Made by a program: the position numbers and the translations under genes. A stretch of DNA of 7,780 nt from an uncultured Ruminococcus sp. (GTDB lineage Bacteria; Bacillota; Clostridia; Oscillospirales; Acutalibacteraceae): assembly GCA_902783815.1 (NCBI GenBank), contig CACZSM010000086.1, positions 1 through 7,780 of the forward strand, read 5' to 3'. Under the pieces are notes generated by a model, which was not told where the DNA came from, did no database searches, and was given only the letters and a program-made list of their open reading frames with translations. The first letter of the stretch is position 1. Every line of letters begins with the position of its first letter. Shown in pieces: positions 6,235 through 7,780 of the stretch.

Positions 6235-6630
6235 TCAGATCAGTTCTGTACCTTCCCCTGCAATTACGATCTCAACTGCTTTCGCATCCTCAAGATGGAA
6301 CATTGCAAGTCTGAATCCAGTCTGCTCATTATATATTTTTCTGAGGTCTGGAGCTGCATCAAGCGCAGCTTCCGCATACTTTCCGTCAGTTTCAAAAACT
6401 GCCCTTCCTGTATATCTCATCCAGTGGCTGTCCGGCTTGCAGGCAACTATTTCAACAAGCGGATTAGCTTTTATCTGCTTATATACATCCTTGAAATCGC
6501 CTATGCCGAAAATTACTTTTCCGTCCATTTCAATATGCAATCCGAGAGGTCTTAGCTTAGGCTGTGCGCCATCTGTAGTTGCAAGAAAGAATACACCGGC
6601 TTCCGTCAGAAAATCATTCACTTTACTCAT
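6235..6630 (-). CDS. Pyridoxamine 5'-phosphate oxidase family protein (FMN-binding split barrel)
   Basis: This is a 131-aa cytoplasmic protein of the PNPOx-like split-barrel family, which binds FMN (or sometimes F420 or heme) at a dimer interface. The visible pattern is the N-terminal FLTEAGVFFLATTDG (7-21), then QPKLRPLG (23-30), GKVIFGIGDFKDVYKQIKAN (37-56), and WMRYTGRAVFE (70-80). The last matches the W-hydrophobic-R-x-x-G-x-A strand of clostridial members. The length is typical for the short single-domain group, which lacks the C-terminal dimerisation region of true PdxH, so vitamin B6 oxidation should not be assumed; a flavin reductase-like role is as likely. AGGAGG (6639-6644) lies eight bases before the start and partly fills the 15-nt gap after the upstream helicase-nuclease stop, which indicates co-transcription and possibly coupled translation. 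A strong terminator follows 12 nt after the stop. Confidence 0.9.
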   Translation of the reverse strand: MSKVNDFLTEAGVFFLATTDGAQPKLRPLGLHIEMDGKVIFGIGDFKDVYKQIKANPLVEIVACKPDSHWMRYTGRAVFETDGKYAEAALDAAPDLRKIYNEQTGFRLAMFHLEDAKAVEIVIAGEGTELI

Positions 6631-6645
6631 TTACATAGCCTCCTG

Positions 6646-7780
6646 TTATTTATTTATCTTTTCCGCTGTTTTCATACCCTGATCTGTCAGCAGTACGACA
6701 TTGCCTTCACCTATGCTGATATTACCAGTATTCTCTGCGTAGCCCACAGCAGCCTTGAAAAGCTCTGCTGCCGCTGCCGTTCTGCCAAGTCCAAAGACTT
6801 TTTCAGCCTCGCGTATGAGATCGCCCTCCGGCAGACTTACCTGGTCGTAAAGCACATAGTACAGCGCATTTGCAGCTTCTTCAACAGCTATATCCTTCGG
6901 CTCCCTCTTATTGTCGCCGGAATTCGATCTGAACTCATAATAGCTTCCGGGCACCTGTCCGTATCTCCAGAAGAACAGCTTTCCGTCCTGCTCAGTCTTT
7001 GTATAGCTGCCTCCTGCGATAAGCTCTCTAATCCTGTTATTCTGCTTGCTGCCGCTTCTGGTTGTTATTCCATAGCTCTGAAGTACCCTCTTTACGATAA
7101 CTTCCTCGCTTACCGGCGCTTCAAGATATATAGTCCTTGTTACCTTTGCCTGAAGTTCTTCCTCATTTTCCGCAAGCAGAAGCTGATCCGGGCTAAGATC
7201 ACCGACTTCAAGATCCGCCGGCTTATATTGTATTATATTATCAGACACAGGTACTGCCGCTGCTGAGCTTATCTTTTCATCATCCGAAGCCACTGTCTCC
7301 TCCTCAGTGATCTCCTCGACCGTTTCTTCTTCCTCCTCCGGTTCTTCCGGGAGATTTTTCAGTCTCTCAAGCTCCGCAAGAATACGATTCATTTCCTTAT
7401 TGGAATTATCCCACCAGTCCATAGTCCATATACGCATAATATGCCATCCAAGACCTTCAAGAACACTTATCTGTGCTATCTCACGATCTCTTGTAGTCTT
7501 TGAGCTGCCGTAGCCCGAACCGTCAAGGAGTATTCCAAGTATATATTTTTCCGGATCATCCGGATCTATGACACCTATATCTATCCTGTATTCAGAATGA
7601 CCTACCAGCTTTTCCGCACTATAGCCGTTTTCACTCAGAACAGTACATATCTTATCCGCTATACTGCTGCTGCCTGACTTCCTTATGCGTACAGATCCGG
7701 CATCCTCACCGAATTCCTTTCCTCCTGCATATTCAAGGAACGATCTAAGTGCTGCAACTCCCTCTGATGATGTTCTGGAA
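6646..7780 (-). CDS. Helicase-nuclease protein, C-terminal part: Vsr-like/MTES_1575 nuclease and DUF3320 regions (partial, 5' end outside window)
   Basis: The minus frame is open to the right edge, so 377 codons of a much longer protein are visible; an ATG at 7437 is internal. Visible residues 1-130 fit the PD-(D/E)XK-like Vsr/MTES_1575 nuclease: RIDIGVIDP (65-73, candidate catalytic Asp67), GILLDGSGYG (82-91), TTRDRE (95-100) and GWHIMRIWTMDWW (111-123). An acidic linker (145-169) follows, then a region with the DUF3320 pattern: APVSEEVIVKRV (221-232), a basic stretch, FFWRYGQVPG (269-278), and EGDLIREAEKVFGLGRT (318-334), ending in TAAEKINK-like basic sequence. From family knowledge, this C-terminus belongs to proteins of about 1,500-2,000 residues with an N-terminal DUF4011 and an AAA_11/AAA_12 superfamily 1 helicase; those parts are not seen here. 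Similar proteins occur in phage-defence contexts. The role is probably nucleic acid cleavage or unwinding. The flavin protein gene follows 15 nt later. Confidence 0.88.
   Translation of the reverse strand, partial: SRTSSEGVAALRSFLEYAGGKEFGEDAGSVRIRKSGSSSIADKICTVLSENGYSAEKLVGHSEYRIDIGVIDPDDPEKYILGILLDGSGYGSSKTTRDREIAQISVLEGLGWHIMRIWTMDWWDNSNKEMNRILAELERLKNLPEEPEEEEETVEEITEEETVASDDEKISSAAAVPVSDNIIQYKPADLEVGDLSPDQLLLAENEEELQAKVTRTIYLEAPVSEEVIVKRVLQSYGITTRSGSKQNNRIRELIAGGSYTKTEQDGKLFFWRYGQVPGSYYEFRSNSGDNKREPKDIAVEEAANALYYVLYDQVSLPEGDLIREAEKVFGLGRTAAAAELFKAAVGYAENTGNISIGEGNVVLLTDQGMKTAEKINK
7273..7347 (-). repeat. Low-complexity acidic linker in the helicase-nuclease
   Basis: About 25 codons rich in GAG/GAA encode EEPEEEEETVEEITEEET and a following SDDEK. 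The segment separates the nuclease region from DUF3320. It is probably a flexible, disordered tether, and is compositionally unlike the rest of the protein. Confidence 0.75.

Noticed and set aside
6640..7437. 263-aa protein starting at ATG 7437
   Set aside because: The frame continues upstream without a stop to the window edge, with clear nuclease-family motifs, so 7437 is an internal Met within MRIWTMDWW.
1..7780. Frequent TTCCGG/TCCGGA strings throughout
   Set aside because: They mostly fall in coding DNA and are explained by preferred Pro CCG, Gly GGA/GGC and Ser TCC codons; no regular spacing or conserved longer unit was seen.

Overview
The window looks like a chromosomal segment of a low- to mid-GC Gram-positive gut-type Clostridia, most like Ruminococcus or related Oscillospiraceae. 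This is an inference from strong AGGAGG-type ribosome binding sites, sigma-A-like TTGAAA-17-TATAAT promoters, very compact gene spacing and the protein families present. I see no rRNA, tRNA, CRISPR array, insertion sequence or integrase.

Left part (1-4670): two phosphohexomutases of different subfamilies face away from each other. On the minus strand, an anchored protein with two lipocalin-like beta-barrel units (1666-2565) is followed 38 nt later by a phosphomannomutase/phosphoglucomutase (1-1627, cut by the left edge). The visible end of that enzyme is a 39-bp tandem repeat encoding a Lys/Glu/Pro/Ala-rich tail. On the plus strand, a full-length PgcA-type alpha-phosphoglucomutase (2952-4670) follows a near-consensus promoter. 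The 386-bp gap between the divergent units holds promoters for both sides. The two mutases probably both feed hexose-1-phosphate supply for sugar nucleotides, but the substrate of the repeat-tailed one cannot be read from sequence.

Middle (4671-6234): a long imperfect hairpin separates the phosphoglucomutase from a convergent 144-aa all-helical protein, possibly ferritin-like (4742-5176). That gene is divergent from an EamA/DMT-family permease (5258-6181). A strong bidirectional hairpin (6189-6223) closes the permease on the plus strand and the next unit on the minus strand.

Right part (6235-7780): a minus-strand unit holds the C-terminal part of a large helicase-nuclease protein (Vsr-like/MTES_1575 nuclease region, acidic linker, DUF3320 region; cut by the right edge). 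A small pyridoxamine-5'-phosphate-oxidase-like flavin protein starts 15 nt after its stop. The helicase-nuclease is the best candidate for a defence function, but most of it lies outside the window.

Two start codons were moved downstream of the longest reading frame because only the internal ATGs have a Shine-Dalgarno sequence: 2565 instead of 2604, and 5176 instead of 5239. Both edge genes are partial. I did not find a convincing new multi-gene system; the most unusual items are the repeat-tailed mutase and its partner gene, and the helicase-nuclease/flavin protein pair.
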